Of a stretch of DNA of 64,000 bases, positions 33,697 to 45,945 are shown piece after piece (the first letter of the stretch is position 1; each line of letters starts with the position of its first letter). The notes beneath the pieces were generated by a model. The model did not search any database and was not told the origin of the DNA. It saw only the letters and a program-made list of their open reading frames with translations. Source of the stretch: Synaphobranchus kaupii (lineage: Eukaryota > Chordata > Actinopteri > Anguilliformes > Synaphobranchidae). The position numbers and the translations under genes are program-made. The stretch spans positions 14,358,286 through 14,422,285 of the forward strand of contig CM056380.1 in the NCBI GenBank assembly GCA_029718625.1, in the 5' to 3' direction.

Positions 33697-34787
33697 GGCG
33701 CAGAAACGTGTCGGTACAAATTGATGGGGATGCGTTATTCCCACGCTCCGATGTTGGTTCAGATGGTTAGGCTTTTTTTTTTAAACATGGCATAAATAAA
33801 ACTTCAAATATTTCCATGTTTAAAAAAAAAATAATAATTTTAAAAAGCAAATCCGGGTAAAAGAACGTAATTGTAAATTGGTCATCATTTCATTTTTCCC
33901 CGACTCAAATCCAGAATTCTTTACCGGTGTAGCGGAGTAAAATTAAACATAAAAACTGTGGTCGATTTCATTCGGTCTACACGCCATGTTCGCACAGACA
34001 TGAGCTAGAGGAAGGCACTTCATGTGCAGGTTAACGGGTGGACGTGCAGGCGTCGGATCGACCGGCATAGCACCAACTGCACATCTCCCCGTGGGGGGAC
34101 GGGGGCCACATTCGGCACCGACACAGTCCGGATTCGGTACAAGACCGCGGGGCCGCCCTGCAGTCCCGCGACTGTGAATGACACAGGCCGGCATTCACCT
34201 GCTCGGAGGACGGAGTATGGCAGCGCGGGATGACAGATTGCCCACTGTCTCACGGAGGATCAAATGAAAGGTCCTCCTGACTCAGTCGCTTATGATTGCA
34301 ATGCACAGGCAAGCTAACCCCTTGACCACTTTAACCTTTAGCCATTTCTCACATGCTTCACCCTCGGGCAAAATTACTTATTACGTTCTTTACAGCCAAT
34401 GGCGTAGCCCCCACGTTGTAAATCTTTCCCCTTTGCTTGGATATCCTGCACCCTCCAGCTAAACGACCGTGGCTTATCTGCGGCAGCCCCTTTCACCTGG
34501 ACGAATCATCTATTAATCACCTTTACTTGCACTTTATTGTTCCGAATGATCTCAGAACATTACACGGCTCTCATTTCATACGAGCGATTAATGATATAAG
34601 ATATCACTGAAACAATAGCATATGCATAATATAAAGAATATGAATGGTTTCTTCTTGGGGGGGGTAATAAGTGTTGAAGGGAAAAAAAAAAAAGGGAAGA
34701 AAACTCCTGCTTTATAAATGAGCCTTAGTGATCAACTCATTATCATGGTCTTCCATTATCTCAAAGGCTTTCTCCAGCCAATCTATC
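33697..34787. other. Unannotated stretch
   Basis: Contains a hairpin at about 33,771-33,832 (TTTTTTTAAACATGG against CCATGTTTAAAAAAA). A CpG-richer segment at 34,020-34,250 is open on both strands but without family resemblance. Confidence 0.45.
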
Positions 34788-34788
34788 C

Positions 34789-34845
<57 letters not shown>

Positions 34846-34846
34846 T
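34788..34846. repeat. (GT)n microsatellite
   Basis: About 27 GT units, uninterrupted. Confidence 0.97.
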
Positions 34847-36149
34847 GTGGTCCATCAGCAATGTGTGTGCTACTGAATTACTGCTTAATAGCAGGGCTGT
34901 GCTTAAGAGAATGAGAACGTTGCAAGCTATTTTACCAACTGATGCACTGTTGTATTGAACATCCAGCTGCAGAGTGCCGTTACCGTTATGGTTGCGGATG
35001 AGGTGATTGTGTACGGTGTGGCAGCGATCCTTAAACACGTCACGCGCGGTTTCGGGTTGCGACCCTGTTACACCCGCGATAATAGAGTAAAGTATAACTT
35101 GAAAATTCTGAAAAATACTAAATGTAAAGCTCAATGTGGACCAAGGAAAATTGTGTCTCTCTGGAGAAACCCCCCAGGCCACTATTTAGTGTGCATATAC
35201 CTTTAGGTCCCGTTGATGTATCATGTGTCAAACTCAAACCTTTCACTTTTTAAAATTATTTCTCACCCAATGCAGGGCTGTGAAACCTTTCATTTGTCTC
35301 TGCAACAGCAGCTGAATTGATTATATCTCTGGGCTAACTCCTCCTGTTTGTATTATTTAAGTTAATCGAGGTGTCTTTTGAAATGGAGAATACTGTGTTA
35401 TGGTAAACAATTTATTGTTTTCTCTGCATTGCTGAAGTAACGATCACAATATTTAAAACATGAATAAAGTTTTGGAGTCTTGTTTTAGTTTGATCTGAAC
35501 TGAAGCCTTAGGGAGGAGTTATACCCAGGTGACGTCATTGCTTACGCGTGAGGCTCCGCACGTTTTCTTTGTTGTCGGGTAGCGCAGTGGGTCTTAGCGC
35601 AGTGGGGAGAACAGTATGTCGTGCGTGAATGCTAATGTGGAGCCGATTCTATCATGCATCTTTGAACACAAGCCTTGGCATTTAGAAACTTCTGAGCGTG
35701 CAGACCGCAGAAGCTAAAGGAAATGTCTCAAATACCTGCAAATGTGTGCAATTTGGCTAATATGTATCATAAAAACTTTGCACAAACTGTCAAAGCAGTT
35801 GTTGCACACAAACTTACTGGTAACTACAGTAAGTGTTTTTTTTTTTTTTTGACGTTTAATGGGTAGCGTTGTTAGCTCTCTACAATTGGCTATTCGGCGA
35901 CAGCACTGTATCAGCAGTGGGTTTCTTATCTTGAATGCAGCCCAGGTCTCTGATGGCCTGCTGGCAGATAGCTCTGCACTGCTGGCACGAGCATATTCAA
36001 TAAGCCGGATGCACCACGGGCACTGCTGGCTTGCAAATTACACCTCAGAAATGAGTCAGTACAACTGAGCCAGATGATTTGATTGATTTGTTTAAAAAAA
36101 AAAAAAAATGCTAACCACTGATAAGCAATACGCTGGGTTAATAGACAGG
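34847..36149. other. Unannotated stretch with a CRE site
   Basis: A full CREB/ATF palindrome TGACGTCA lies at 35,530-35,537 beside a CpG-rich word GCTTACGCGTGAGG. Poly-T at 35,837. No exon seen nearby, so promoter status is unproven. Confidence 0.4.
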
Positions 36150-37047
36150 TTGACAGTAACGGGTTAGAACAGGACCTGAGTCAGCAGGAAGTGTGAGAGA
36201 CGGGTTAAAACAGGACCTGAGCCAGCAGGAAGTGAGAGAGAGAAGGGTTAACACAGGGCCCCGGCCAGCAGGAAGTGAGATAGAGACAGGTTAGAATAGG
36301 GCCTGGGTCAGCTGGAAATGGGAGAGACAGGTTAGAACAGGACCTGAGTCAGCAGGAAGTGAGAGAGAGATGGGTTAAAACAGGGCCCTGATTAGCAGGA
36401 AGTGAGAGAGAGAGACAGGTTAAAACAGGACCTGAGTCAGCAGGAAGTGAGAGAGAGAGAGAGACGGGTTAAAACAGGACCTGAGTCAGCAGGAAGTGAG
36501 AGAGAGAGACGGGTTAAAACAGGACCTGAGTCAGCAGGAAGTGAGAGAGAGAGAGAGAGACGGGTTAAAACAGGACCTGAGTCAGCAGGAAGTGAGAGAG
36601 AGAGAGAGACGGGTTAAAACAGGACCTGAGTCAGCAGGAAGTGAGAGAGAGAGAGAGAGAGACGGGTTAAAACAGGACCCGAGTCAGCAGGAAGTGAGAG
36701 AGAGAGAGAGACGGGTTAAAACAGGACCTGAGTCAGCAGGAAGTGAGAGAGAGAGAGAGACGGGTTAAAACAGGACCTGAGTCAGCAGGAAGTGTGAGAG
36801 AGAGAGAGACGGGTTAAAACAGGACCTGAGTCAGCAGGAAGTGAGAGAGAGAGAGAGACGGGTTAAAACAGGACCTGAGTCAGCAGGAAGTGAGAGAGAG
36901 AGACGGGTTAAAACAGGACCTGAGTCAGCAGGAAGTGAGAGAGAGAGACGGGTTAAAACAGGACCTGAGACAGCAGGAAGTGAGAGAGAGAGACGGGTTA
37001 AAACAGGACCTGAGTCAGCGGGAAGTGAGAGAGAGACAGGTTAAAAC
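36150..37047. repeat. GA-rich minisatellite, 40-50-bp unit
   Basis: About 20 copies of a unit containing GGGTTAAAACAGGACCTGAG and TCAGCAGGAAGTGAGAG with a variable (GA)n part, giving unit lengths of about 40-52 bp. The first few units are the most diverged. Frames with KTGPESAGSERER periodicity are artefacts. AGGAAGTG in each unit is an ETS-type core, present some 20 times. Confidence 0.95.
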
Positions 37048-37986
37048 AGAGTGAGTTTAGTTGTTGTGTCAGAATTTGTGATGTGAAGTGGGTATGAGCT
37101 CCAGAAACTGGGGGCTAAGCAGCTGGATCCTCAAAGTACGTGTGTGAGAGGGAGGGAGGTCACTGGCAGCGATGTTATAAAAACATTTCCGATATAATGA
37201 CAGTGCAATTTAATCACTCACTGAGCCACTGAAAGAGCTGGAAGCAAAGGAGGCCTCGCTGACTTTGGAAGGAAATGCATAATGAAATTAGTTAAATTAT
37301 CAGATTCTGAAAAATAAATCAAGCTGCCCGCCCGCTAACACAGAATAATACAGTCAATTTCCTAATGAGGTAACTGGGCAATGACATCATACTCTCAGAG
37401 AGAGAAGTTTATAATCAGTCTATTAGCGTTAATTAGTCTAAAAAATGAGAATGACTGTTATTCCTTTTACTTTTCTGACCCCAAGGAATGTAGTTTGTCC
37501 TCAGGAAGATAGCTGTATGGATATGCCTGTCGGCTGTAATTACACATACATATAATCCATGATCTTTGTCCTTTTTTCTTATTCTTTGGTATTTCTAAGA
37601 GATTTTAAAGCAGAGCCATTGCTGGATTTCCGTCCTCCACAGACTTTTTAGAAGTATTTCTGATGGTGAATCAAAGCTGAAAAAAAATAAAATAAAAAAT
37701 AAAAAATGCAGTCAGTGTTTGGTCATTAATGGATGTAAGAAAATGAATGCATGACATTCATCGTTTATATGCTAGCACAAAACTGTGATCGTTGACATAT
37801 TAAAATACAACTCTGTTATTAATTAATTAATATTAATAAGCTAGCATAAAACACTGTAATCATTAATACACTAACATAAAGGCTGGACACTTTTGTGGGG
37901 AACTGGCACACTATCAGCGGGGAATTCAATCATTTAATCCCATTTTCAGGTTCCAGGGAATGCCATGTTTCCCGGACTAACCAGAC
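37048..37986. other. Unannotated stretch, possibly conserved noncoding
   Basis: 37,150-37,330 looks unlike a repeat and holds TAAT-type homeodomain words (GCATAATGAAATTAGTTAAAT). This is a hunch about conservation that only alignment can settle. Confidence 0.3.
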
Positions 37987-38109
37987 GCAGTGCTTCGGCA
38001 TTACATCTGTGGGAAAAGCCATGTGACGGTGGTGCGATTATCACACTGCAGTGCTTCGGCATTACATCTGTGGGAAAAGTCATGTGACGGTGGTGCGATT
38101 ATCACACTG
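37987..38109. repeat. 61-bp tandem duplication
   Basis: Two adjacent copies beginning GCAGTGCTTCGGCATTACAT that differ at one base (GCC/GTC), so the duplication is recent. Confidence 0.95.
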
Positions 38110-39083
38110 CTACCTTAAATCCCGTTGCAGCCATGAGTCTAAAGCGCAAATGCGGCCAGATTAGAAATATTAATAATCAGACCAACAGTACAGAATGAAG
38201 TACATGTTTGATTTAATGACAGTTGTTGAAAACAAGTAGCTGTTACATAATGCATAAGTGTATAGGCCTCGGAAGTTGTCGTCATTTCGGATCAAAAAAT
38301 TGAGAAATGAATGGGGTTTTCCGAATTCCTACAAAATAATGGGACACTTGAACATTTATTTGTATATGAAAAAAAAGTATGCGCATTTTTTATAATCTAA
38401 AAAAAAAAATCTGTCTCATTTTAATAAGCTAACTGCTAACGGATAAGTGGTTAGCCCACCTGTGACGACCCGTCGCACAATTACAACACAATCACACACA
38501 GGGCTATATTTCGAGCTACCATTCACATGCGTAAACCGTTTGCCGTTACCCGTTAGTGTCATTAAAGATACATTTTTCTATTTTGTACAGTTGTAAATAT
38601 CTTATTTGTTGCTATTGTTGTTATTGTTGCTGTTCTCCTTAGTAAAGTCCTTCTGTTATTCAAGTAGTTTCTTTAAATTACTTTGACTAGCCGCAATGGT
38701 GGGCTGCTTTGTTCCCGGGGGCAGTAATGTAACTGGTGACGCGCGTGGTTGACTGCAAGTTTTACAGATTCCCCTTGAACAGAGTTAAAATAAGACAGTG
38801 GCACTGTTTGTTAAGGAAGGAATAACTGCATTGCGTTTATATTAAATTACGGATTAAAAAATGTGTCCTTGTCAGCATGGCCCAGAGTATCAGACCACCA
38901 TAGACTCTGCCCTTCTGTTCATAGCTTAACAACATCAGTTAGTTGCACTGAAGAAACATTTCTCCACATGACTGGAGTTGTAGTGATTTCCCCCCCTCGT
39001 AACACTTTTGTTGTCATCCTTGAAAAAAAGATGATAGATCTGCCAGAGAAATAGATATGTTCGTATTTTTATTATTGGGAAGG
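38110..39083. other. Unannotated stretch
   Basis: AT-rich; no element or exon recognised. Confidence 0.45.
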
Positions 39084-39085
39084 TA

Positions 39086-39631
39086 CACTGCCTGGCCAAA
39101 AAAAAAGTCGCTGTTGCACCCGCGATGCATAGTGCCCACTGTACAAGCCTCTGGAGGCAGTGTTCTGGGGTTGCTTGCAGTGATCTGGGGTTGCTTCAAT
39201 TGGTCAGGTCTAGGCTCATCAATATTATGCAGCAATAAAATGAAGTCAGCTGAGTACCTGAATGACCTGAATGACCAGGTTATCCCATCAATGGGCATAT
39301 TGCAGGACGACAATGCCAAGATTCATCGAGCTCAAATTGTGAAAGAGTGGTTCAGGGAGCATGAGGAATCATTTTCACGCATGAGTCCTGACCTTAACCC
39401 CACTGAAAGTCTTTGGGATGTGCTGGAGTAGGCTTTACAGAGTGGTTCGACTCTCCCATCATCAATACAAGATCTCGGCCAAAAATGAATGCAACTCTGG
39501 ATGGAAATAAATGTTGTGACATTGCATAAGGTTGTCAAAACAATGCCACGACGAATGCATGCCGTAAACAAAGCTAAAGGTGGTCCAACTAAATATTACA
39601 GTGTGCAACTTTTTTTGTTGGCCAGGCAGTG
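39086..39631 (+). mobile_element. Tc1-like transposon, shortened and inactive
   Basis: Perfect terminal match of CACTGCCTGGCCAA with its inverse TTGGCCAGGCAGTG, flanked by TA on each side (39,084-39,085 and 39,632-39,633). The interior carries a transposase remnant in one frame. At 546 bp it has lost most of the 5' coding region. Confidence 0.92.
39132..39600 (+). pseudogene. Tc1 transposase remnant
   Basis: The frame preserves the middle and end of a Tc1 DDE transposase: [21 protein letters not shown], then [12 protein letters not shown], which holds the second catalytic Asp. The [17 protein letters not shown] region holds the third catalytic acid, and the protein end reads KAKGGPTKYY. TAG at 39,429 and TGA at 39,486 interrupt the same frame. 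Short in-frame deletions precede ILQDD and SPDLN. The N-terminal DNA-binding domain and first Asp are gone. Nonsense and deletions together show it is dead. Confidence 0.92.
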
Positions 39632-39689
39632 TATTTCAAAATATACTTTTAAAATTTTTTTTTTAAATAACCCTTTTTAACTTCTGATG

Positions 39690-39756
39690 GGGGTCCCCTG
39701 GATGCTTTTGAGCCTGGGTGGGGGGTCCCTGGATCTGAAAAGGTTGAAAACCCCTG
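39690..39756 (-). mobile_element. hAT-type element end fragment
   Basis: On the - strand CCAGGGGTTTTCAACCTTTT followed by CAGATCCAGGGACCCCCCA resembles the CAGNGGTTCTCAACCT terminus of a widespread hAT group. Only one end is present. Confidence 0.4.
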
Positions 39757-40179
39757 GTATGTTGTCAATATTTTCCCTATAGCCAAGACCACCACTCCAA
39801 TGGGTGTGACCATCTGGGTGAAAAATCTAGACCATTTTAAATTTCTAACACGTAGACATTTAATAAAAGAATGGGCACAAATTGTCAGGCTGATGTCAGA
39901 TGAGTCTGGACAGACAACGTCTAGACGGTACACATCCTTGCATTCACCATTAATTGGCTATCAAAACAATTTATGTAGTGCAGGCATAGACAACAGGTAT
40001 ATGGAAAATATTGATTCACAGTATTGATTTCACAGTGCCAATAAAAAGCAGAGCACTAGGAGCCACAGTATGTGTGAGGTTATTGGGTGTAATGTGCGCC
40101 CCTAGTTAAAGCCGATGTGCCATCCTCGCTTCCCTCTATGGACACTGTCCTACTGTATCTTTATGACCAGAGCTTTTAA

Positions 40180-41342
40180 AGGGGCAGTCCACTTTCTGGG
40201 TTTTTAAAGAAAATGAAGGGTATTTTAGATTTGGTTTGTCAAGAAAAGGCTGTACATACGAACATATTTCATCTTATAGCATTTATTCACAATTATAAAC
40301 ATAAATATCAGTTTTCATATTTGGCTGGTAGATACAGTATTTCCTTGGCTGCAGTGGAATGAGGTTGCATGCATCCTGGGAAATAAAATTATCAAAAATA
40401 ATACACTCTCAGAAATAAAGGTACAGTGGACATACATTTTTGTTGTTTAAGGAACAAATTTCCCAAATATACCCTGAAAATACAATAATGTTCTATTTCG
40501 GTACTATTAAGTACCTTTTTAAAAGCAAAAGAAAAAAAAGTACACATGTATGTATTGCTTGCTGGGGTACAATTTTATCTGCGTAAACTAACTATGGAGG
40601 ATAATAGGTGAATAAAAGAGAGCATTAAAGTGAAAATGTATCTGTTTGTTTTGATATCTGATGTATTTCAATGTGCTATTGCCTTATAAAAATAAAAAGA
40701 AGATTGGGCAAAAAGTTTTGTCATTTTAAAAGTGCTGTACCCTTATGCACGATAGCAAAATAAATCAAAATCAGGCTTGTTGTATTTCTATGCCTCTCTG
40801 AAAATAGTTCAATTTATAGCTAACCTAAACCTGAAAACTGTTTATCAGCTCACAAAACAGATACCTTTGATGAAGAAAAAAACATTACATTGATGTATTA
40901 TCCTCTGTAGTTTGTTTGTGCTGTAAAACACTTAATTTCTTTTTTTAAATCTTTTTTTAAACTTATTTTAAACTGCTTCTTTAGTCGGCTCTTAATCTTT
41001 TCTGGAACTTGCAGAGGGTGGAAGAAGGGACAAGTTTCCAGACGTTTTTACTACTTTTTAATGATAGTTATACAGTTTTAACTGTACTGTCAAATCAATC
41101 TTTCTTTTTTTCATTATTCTGTGAAGCACTTTGAATTGCATTCAGTTGTATGAATAGGTGCTATACAAATAAACTTGACTTGACTAATTTCGTAGAGGTC
41201 CCGTAAATGAATGTGAGTGAAATGAGAGCTTGACAGAACGGGCAGCAGGGACAGCTGATGTTGCTCGTATTCAAGCTATACAAATACAATGGGGGTAGGG
41301 CTCCACAAAATGACCTATGTTATACCAAAGTGAAATATCCCT
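40180..41342. mobile_element. TTAA-flanked DNA element, 1.16 kb
   Basis: TTAA (40,176-40,179) followed by AGGGGCAGTCCACTTT, and at the other end AAAGTGAAATATCCCT followed by TTAA (41,343-41,346). The two ends are imperfect inverted repeats (AGGG...CACTTT). TTAA duplication is typical of piggyBac and Kolobok elements; the AGGG start favours the latter group in teleosts. No transposase frame is present. A LINE-like tail at 41,120 lies within it. Confidence 0.55.
41120..41186 (+). mobile_element. LINE-type 3' tail
   Basis: TGTGAAGCACTTTGAATTGC followed by GGTGCTATACAAATAAACTT and a short CTTGA repeat is a typical teleost LINE 3' end. It is nested in the TTAA-flanked element. Confidence 0.6.
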
Positions 41343-41346
41343 TTAA

Positions 41347-41801
41347 GGAGCTATCACAAATGTAGGAAGTACTCAGTACTCAATTTTTGAGAATTTTCCA
41401 TGATCGTTGACAATTCATTTGGATTGTCTGGGGTCAACACAATCGATATACATTAGCAGCATCTGTAAATCACACAACAGGTTTCTTTAGCTGTACACAT
41501 GTTCTGACCTTGTTGGAATCTGTGCTGATTTATAACGGGCATAGACACCATAGAAATGCAATGTAATGAGGGGAACGGGCCATTCAGTCTATCTAGGCTT
41601 GCTATTACAACAGACTAAACGGTATCCAGCACTGTGAAAACACTAGATGTGAACAGGGTCCCTGTCTCTGCCCTTGCATGGCATGTGTGGAAAGTAAAAT
41701 GTCCGCTTCAGACTGATACTGTGAGGACATGTAATCATTCTCTAAGTGTGTTATTAGAGAATGATATGGTCACAGGAGGCTGGACTCACTGCAGTGGGGG
41801 A
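41347..41801. other. Unannotated stretch with one 60.6-kb-type repeat unit
   Basis: ATGAGGGGAACGGGCCATTC followed by AGTCTATCTAGG at 41,567-41,600 matches the unit repeated at 60,590-60,775. Otherwise no gene or element is seen. Confidence 0.5.
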
Positions 41802-42056
<255 letters not shown>

Positions 42057-42106
42057 GTGTAAAGGTCAATGAATATGTGATACAGACACAGCAGCAGCAG
42101 AGCAGG

Positions 42107-42224
42107 AAACCAGTGTACTTGGGAAACCAGTGTACTTGGGAAACCAGTGTACTTGGGAAACCAGTGTACTTGGGAAACCAGTGTACTTGGGAAACCAGTG
42201 TACTTGGGAAACCAGTGTACTTGT
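42107..42224. repeat. 17-bp minisatellite
   Basis: Seven copies of GAAACCAGTGTACTTGG, identical apart from the edges, 50 bp downstream of the CA tract. Confidence 0.97.
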
Positions 42225-42608
42225 CGACTCAATATGAGAACTTAAGACACCTGGTCCAGGAGTGTGGTCTTAGTGCAGCCATGTTTATGAAACACTTTTA
42301 CATCTGTGCAGGGAGATCGCCCAACACACTCCATTTTCTCCCATTCATGTAGAATTATCATTTAAGGAGACAGGATCTGTCAAGAGAGACAATAAACCAA
42401 CAATCCAAAAGGTGCTGTATGAAACGTAAAGCCAGATGTGTTACGTAATCAAAAAAATATAGCTGTCCTGAAGAAAGTTTGGGGAGTAAATGTTATTTAG
42501 GCATTTGTTGGATTTATGGATTTACAATAATCCTTTGGACCTGAGAGTGGAAAGGGGGAATTTCCAAATAAACCCAACAATATAAAGAACACTTTCATTG
42601 TTTAACAC

Positions 42609-42930
42609 TGGGCGGCACGGTGGTGCAGTGGATAGCACTGTCGCCTCACAGCAAGAAGGTCCCGTCTGGGATTTGAACTACATGAACTACATTTGAATTA
42701 CATGAGGCACCTCACAGCAAGAAGGTCCCGGGTTCAAATCCCAGACGGGACCTTTCTGTGTGGAGCTTGCATGTTCTCCCCGTGTCCGCGTGGGTTTGCT
42801 CCGAGTACTCAGGTTTCCTCCCACAATCCAAAAAACAAAAAACATGCAGGTTAGGCTAATTATGGGCGTTAACAGGGCATGGCTGCAAAGAGCATGTGTG
42901 CTCAGTCAACCTACCCTGTATAAATAAAAG
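42609..42930 (+). mobile_element. Teleost SINE-like repeat, family S, copy 2, with internal inverted duplication
   Basis: Starts GGGCGGCACGGTGGTGCAGT and continues through TGTGGAGCTTGCATGTTCTC and CATGCAGGTTAGGCTAATTA as in the reverse copy at 19,621. Unusually, GGTCCCGTCTGGGATTTGAAC (42,658-42,678) is a perfect inverse of 42,732-42,752. CCTCACAGCAAGAAGGTCCC occurs twice in direct orientation around it. The extra roughly 70 bp is absent from the family's usual structure. It is not a tRNA gene despite the GGTTCAAATCCC B-box-like word. Confidence 0.8.
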
Positions 42931-43799
42931 TAAAATAAATTAAAAATAAAAAACACGAAAGATGACGTACACGTCACATCATATCACAGCTATTCTATTC
43001 ATGCCGTTCCCGTAATTGTTCGAAACAAGTAAACGCAAATAAAGACCTGGGTTAATTCGATATTTCAAATATATGAAGAGCAGCATTTGAAGAACAGTAT
43101 CACACCTGCTTTGATAGCAGCGGCTATGCGATCCAGCCGTCGGGTTGAATGCGTATAATCTCTTGAGATTAATTGCGCAGTCATGGCCTCGACACGGAAA
43201 AAAGGAAGCAGTGGGAGTTGCTTTTAAAGTTTTCCTCCATTTTGTCTGCCGAGAGAGGCATCACATCAAAGCGCTCTCTGATTCTGTCACCAGTCGCTGC
43301 TGAATACGCTCAGTATCCATGACAACAGCTACAGAGCTCATTGAAGATATTTTTATTCTTGATCCAGCTTTTTTATTTATTTCTTTTATACTTATTTATG
43401 TAAGATATTTACGCTGTGTATCCCAATAGGCATTTGTAGCATTTCACAAAATATTATTAGCAATATCTACGTAAGATTTCTAACATAAACTGTTGATAGG
43501 ACTAATCAATTTGCCATTTGGTTACAAGATGCTGTCATTTAAAATGAGCCACCTTCTTATTACAATCCATGTATTTAATTAAAATGGCATGCACTTAATG
43601 TAGTTTAAGGCCAAAATGAACAAGGCCTGTGGTTAAGCAGTAGGATTTAACTATATGATTTTAGAATTTACTTACCATGCTAAGATATAGAAACACATTA
43701 TGATATAACAGGTGTTTTCATCGTGCAAAACCTTATTTTAAATTATCAAGTGCTGTCTTCAGTTTCTCCCTTGCCGTATAAAAGATTCAAAATGGTCTA
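42931..43799. other. Unannotated stretch
   Basis: No gene or element recognised. Confidence 0.45.
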
Positions 43800-44178
43800 T
43801 TTACACACTACAGGCCACACACAGTATTACAGCAGGCCCAGTGACTATTCTACCCCCTACAAGCCACACAGTACTACAGGAGAGCCAGTGACTATTTTGC
43901 ACTATACAGATCACACAGTACTACAGGAGAACCAGTGACTATTTTATGCCCTACAGGCCACACACTGTGCTACAGGAGAGCCAGTGACTATTTTACGCCC
44001 TACAGGCCACACACTGTACTACAGGAGAGCCAGTGACTATTTTACACCCTACAGGCCACACACTGTACTACAGGAGAGCCAGTGACTATTTTACACCCTA
44101 CAGGTCACACAGTACTACAGGAGATCCAGTGACTATTTTACACCCTACAGGTCACACACAGTACTACAGGAGAGCCAG

Positions 44179-44510
44179 TGCTATGTGACTTTCCCCTTGG
44201 CTATAACTCTGGCGAGAGCCGAGCAGCTCATACTGATAGTCCAAGATGAAGACAGTGACACAATTCTGGATATAGAGGAGGCTGGAGCTACTTAGAGCTT
44301 CCTGTTCCAGTTAAGGGTATTGTCTTTGTAATGAGCACATTGTACTTAAAATAAACTGAATAGAAAATTATTAAACTAATCTAAATGTGGGGAAGGTTAC
44401 CACATAAAACTGTAAGAGACAGTGAGTCCATGAGTGAGTTCATGTGAATTACATTACATTTAAATTAGCTACAATCAATTGGGTCATTACAGGTGAGCCA
44501 GTGACTATTT
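44179..44510 (+). repeat. Higher-order spacer segment A
   Basis: Starts TGCTATGTGACTTTCCCC. It reads open for 38 codons (YVTFPLAITLARAEQ to DTILDIEEAGAT) to a TAG at 44,293, with AATAAA about 60 bp further on. The other copies preserve most of this, but copy B has lost the stop. It may descend from a terminal exon or retroelement end; function is not claimed. Confidence 0.6.
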
Positions 44511-45274
44511 GACCCTTTACATGACACACACAGTACTACAGGAGAACCAGTGACTATTTTACACCCTACAGGTCACACATTGTACTACAGGAGAACCAGT
44601 GACTATTTTACACCCTACAGGTCACACAGTACTAAGGACAGCCAGTGACTATTTTACACCCTACAGGCCACACACTGTACTACAGGAGAACCAGTGACTA
44701 TTTTACACCCTACAGGTCACACATTGTACTACAGGAGAACCAGTGACTATTTTACACCCTACAGGTCACACAGTACTAAGGACAGCCAGTGACTATTTTA
44801 CACCCTACAGGCCACACACTGTACTACAGGAGAACCAGTGACTATTTTACACCCTACAGGTCACACAGTACTAAGGAGAGCCAGTGACTATTGTACACCC
44901 TACAGGCCACACATTGTACTAGAGGAGAGCCAGTGACTATTGTACACCCTACATGCCAGTCACTGTACTACAGGAGAGCCAGTGACTATTTTACAGCCTA
45001 CAGGTCACACAGTACTACAGGAGAGCCAGTGACTATTGTAAACCCTACAGGCCACACATTGTACTAGAGGAGAGCCAGTGACTATTGTACACCCTATAGG
45101 TCACCCGCAGTACTACAGGAGAGCCAGTGACTATTGTACCCCCTATAGGCCACACATTGTACTAGAGGAGAGCCAGTGACTATTGTACACCCTATAGGTC
45201 ACACGCAGTACTACAGGAGAGCCAGTGACTATTGTACACCCTCTTAGTCACAGACAGTACTACAGGAGATCCAG

Positions 45275-45600
45275 TGCTATGTGACTTTCCCCATGGCTAT
45301 AACTCTGGCGAGAGCCAAGCAGCTCATACTGATAGTCCAAGATGAAGACAGTGACACAATTCTGGATATAGAGGAGGCTGGAGCTACTTATAACTTCCTG
45401 TTCCAGTTAAGGGTATTGTCTTTGTAATGAGCACATTGTACTTAAAATACTGAATAGAAAATTATTAAACTAATCTAAATGTGGGGACGGTTACCACATA
45501 AAACTGTAAGAGACAGTGAGTCCATGAGTGAGTTCATGTGAATTACATTACATTTAAATTAGCTACAATCAATTTGGTCATTACAGGTGAGCCAGTGACT
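45275..45600 (+). repeat. Higher-order spacer segment B
   Basis: Nearly identical to segment A over some 320 bp. The stop codon TAG is TAT here and AATAAA is broken (AAAATACTG). It retains the site into which transposon copy B has inserted in the fourth, partial segment. Confidence 0.8.
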
Positions 45601-45945
45601 ATTTGACCCTTTACAGGACACACACAGTACTACAGGAGAACCAGTGACTATTTTACACCCTACTGGTCACACGGTACTACAGGAGAGCCAGTGCCTATTT
45701 TACACCATACAGGCCACACACTGTACTACAGGAGAGCCAGTGCCTATTTTACACCCTACAGGCCACACATGGTACTACAGGAGAACCAGTGACTATTGTA
45801 CACCCTACAGGCCAGTGAGGCCACATACTGTACTACAGGAAAGCCAGTGACTATTTTACGCCCTACCGGCCAAACACAGTACTACAGGAGATCCAGTGAC
45901 TATTTTACACCCTACAGGTCACACACAGTACTACAGGAGAGCCAG

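Noticed and set aside
42730..42742. tRNA gene suggested by a B-box-like word
   Set aside because: The word is part of a dispersed SINE-like repeat; no cloverleaf can be drawn.
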